Below are positions 63,522 to 64,000 of a stretch of 64,000 nucleotides of DNA, one piece after another. The notes beneath the pieces are model-generated. The model worked only from the letters and a program-made list of their open reading frames with translations. It made no database searches and had not been told where the DNA came from. Source of the DNA: Pseudohongiella spirulinae (GTDB taxonomy: Bacteria > Pseudomonadota > Gammaproteobacteria > Pseudomonadales > Pseudohongiellaceae); assembly GCF_001444425.1 (NCBI RefSeq), contig NZ_CP013189.1, forward strand, positions 2,232,001 through 2,296,000, in the 5' to 3' direction. The first letter of the stretch is position 1. Each line of letters opens with the position of its first letter. Made by a program: the position numbers and the translations under genes.

Positions 63522-63560
63522 GGTTTGCTCCTCATCTGCCGCATGGCACTTTTTAATGGC

Positions 63561-63600
63561 AAAAAAAAACCTCCGGAGGCGGTGGCCGCTCGGAGGTTTT
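63561..63600 (-). terminator. Intrinsic terminator in the leader of the aminotransferase gene
   Basis: On the minus strand AAAACCTCCG (63600-63591) pairs with CGGAGGTTTT (63575-63566), a perfect 10-bp stem, with a GCGG/CCGC inner pair in the loop; the right arm runs into nine T (63569-63561). It lies 39 bases before the aminotransferase ATG and 32 bases after the small leader ORF. Confidence 0.9.
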
Positions 63601-63632
63601 GACTTCAATTCTGAATCTGATTACTTAGAAAC

Positions 63633-63743
63633 TCAGCCTGTTCCTCCTGACCCACAAGCGCGCGCACGCGCCGCAGCACGCGCAGAGCGCGCCGCGTTTG
63701 CAGCTGCGATAGCAGATATGATGGCAGGCATCGACAGAGTCAT
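63633..63743 (-). CDS. Putative 36-residue leader peptide, Ala/Arg-rich
   Basis: The ORF begins MTLSMPAIISAIAAANA, continues with an Ala/Arg-rich stretch (residues 17-29: 8 Ala, 4 Arg, 1 Ser) and ends ACGSGGTG. Overall 12 of 36 residues are Ala and 4 are Arg. There is no good ribosome site. It lies between a promoter (63804-63775) and the terminator at 63600-63561. GGAGG near its end (63647-63643) could pair with CCTCC in the terminator's left arm (63596-63592). The arrangement matches amino-acid biosynthetic attenuators, but low-complexity GC-rich sequence can also give such an ORF. Function is inferred only. Confidence 0.5.
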   Translation of the reverse strand: MTLSMPAIISAIAAANAARSARAAARARACGSGGTG

Positions 63744-63774
63744 TTGATTTAATTCAATGATCAGAGAGCTGCGC

Positions 63775-63804
63775 AATGTATTTGATGGAAGCTATTGATG
63801 TCAA
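63775..63804 (-). promoter_or_regulatory. Promoter of the leader/aminotransferase unit
   Basis: On the minus strand TTGACA (63804-63799) and TACATT (63780-63775) with an 18-base spacer. Transcription would begin near 63768, about 25 bases before the leader ATG. Confidence 0.6.
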
Positions 63805-63854
63805 TACCCGGCCTTAGTAAAGTTAGTGGATCATCGCTCTGTCAGGGTTCCTGT

Positions 63855-64000
63855 ATGCGAAACGTCTCACTGAAATCCGCTGCTCTGATTGCAGCGCTTT
63901 GCACAGGTATCACCCTGGGTGAAGCCGCTGAAGACAATCGCCAGGAATTGAGCGAACGGGTAGAGAAACTGAATCAGCTGCGGGCAGAGCTGCAGAGCCT
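63855..64000 (+). CDS. Exported coiled-coil protein, N-terminal part (truncated by window edge)
   Basis: The first 48 codons are visible and the frame is open to the window end. It begins with a signal peptide (MRNVSLKSAALIAALCTG, then ITLGEAAED) and continues into charged heptad-like sequence (RQELSERVEKLNQLRAELQS), typical of a coiled coil. This could be an EnvC-like activator or an unrelated coiled-coil periplasmic protein; too little is visible to say. Divergent from the leader/aminotransferase unit. Confidence 0.6.
   Translation, partial: MRNVSLKSAALIAALCTGITLGEAAEDNRQELSERVEKLNQLRAELQS

Noticed and set aside
63744-63757. TTGATTTAATTCAA as an FNR/Anr site near the leader ORF
   Set aside because: One mismatch in an AT-rich stretch, and it abuts the leader ATG, downstream of the likely promoter, so activation from here is improbable.

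Overview
The window reads as chromosomal DNA of a free-living Gammaproteobacterium, probably a marine one of the Pseudomonadales/Cellvibrionales type. This rests on gene content: rplU-rpmA-obg next to divergent ispB, rpsT with a TTG start, an acidic-tailed Obg, long-form PstC/PstA, a CadC-like membrane regulator and a mostly gammaproteobacterial gene repertoire. No rRNA, tRNA, CRISPR array, prophage or insertion sequence was seen. Coding density is high. The only gene-free stretch over 300 bases (6527-6923) is filled by a nested inverted-repeat element.

Layout. 1-9 kb: end of a MATE exporter, a B12-type radical SAM protein, a nitroreductase/acyltransferase pair, a TetR regulator, a TauE-type transporter, a second radical SAM protein, DUF502 and HD-domain proteins, a secreted type-B esterase. 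9-15.5 kb: a double-length (1902 aa) UvrA, then a BrnT-like/CopG toxin-antitoxin pair. 15.7-27 kb: PBP4, a TonB-like membrane protein, and a phosphate block (pstSCAB with two Pho boxes, plus a Na/Pi symporter downstream of purU). 27-37 kb: two secreted unknowns, gloA, folD and an aminotransferase, a universal stress protein and a 37-residue membrane peptide flanking a perfect FNR/Anr-type site, DAHP synthase, murJ, an Nramp-like protein, dps. 37-43.5 kb: rpsT, proB, obg, rpmA, rplU, ispB, acyl-CoA synthetase. 43.5-52.7 kb: a transglutaminase-like/TPR lipoprotein, ETF-ubiquinone oxidoreductase, a TIGR01777 epimerase, a TonB-dependent receptor, a methyltransferase with a signal peptide, a CoA transferase and NfsA. 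52.7-58 kb: a serine hydrolase, a DegQ-like protease, a divergent membrane-bound winged-helix regulator and a flavin amine oxidase. 58-63.8 kb: a minus-strand catabolic-looking run (class III aminotransferase, MDR reductase, two SDRs, ACAD10/11-like dehydrogenase).

Genes that appear to work together: the Pho-controlled pst genes with the Na/Pi symporter; the ACAD, CoA transferase, acyl-CoA synthetase and ETF-QO as parts of acyl-CoA oxidation feeding the quinone pool; Dps and the Nramp-like protein as convergent neighbours; DegQ and the divergent regulator.

Most worth a second look: (1) an apparent attenuator ahead of the class III aminotransferase (promoter, 36-codon Ala/Arg-rich leader ORF, intrinsic terminator, gene); (2) the FNR/Anr site between the stress protein and the 37-residue peptide; (3) the nested inverted-repeat element at 6594-6871 and its relative at 5892-5917; (4) the tandem UvrA; (5) a FolD that looks Bacteroidota-like; (6) a SAM methyltransferase with an export signal; (7) two genes with -10 boxes so close to their start codons that leaderless mRNAs are likely. 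All homology statements come from recalled family features; no search was run.
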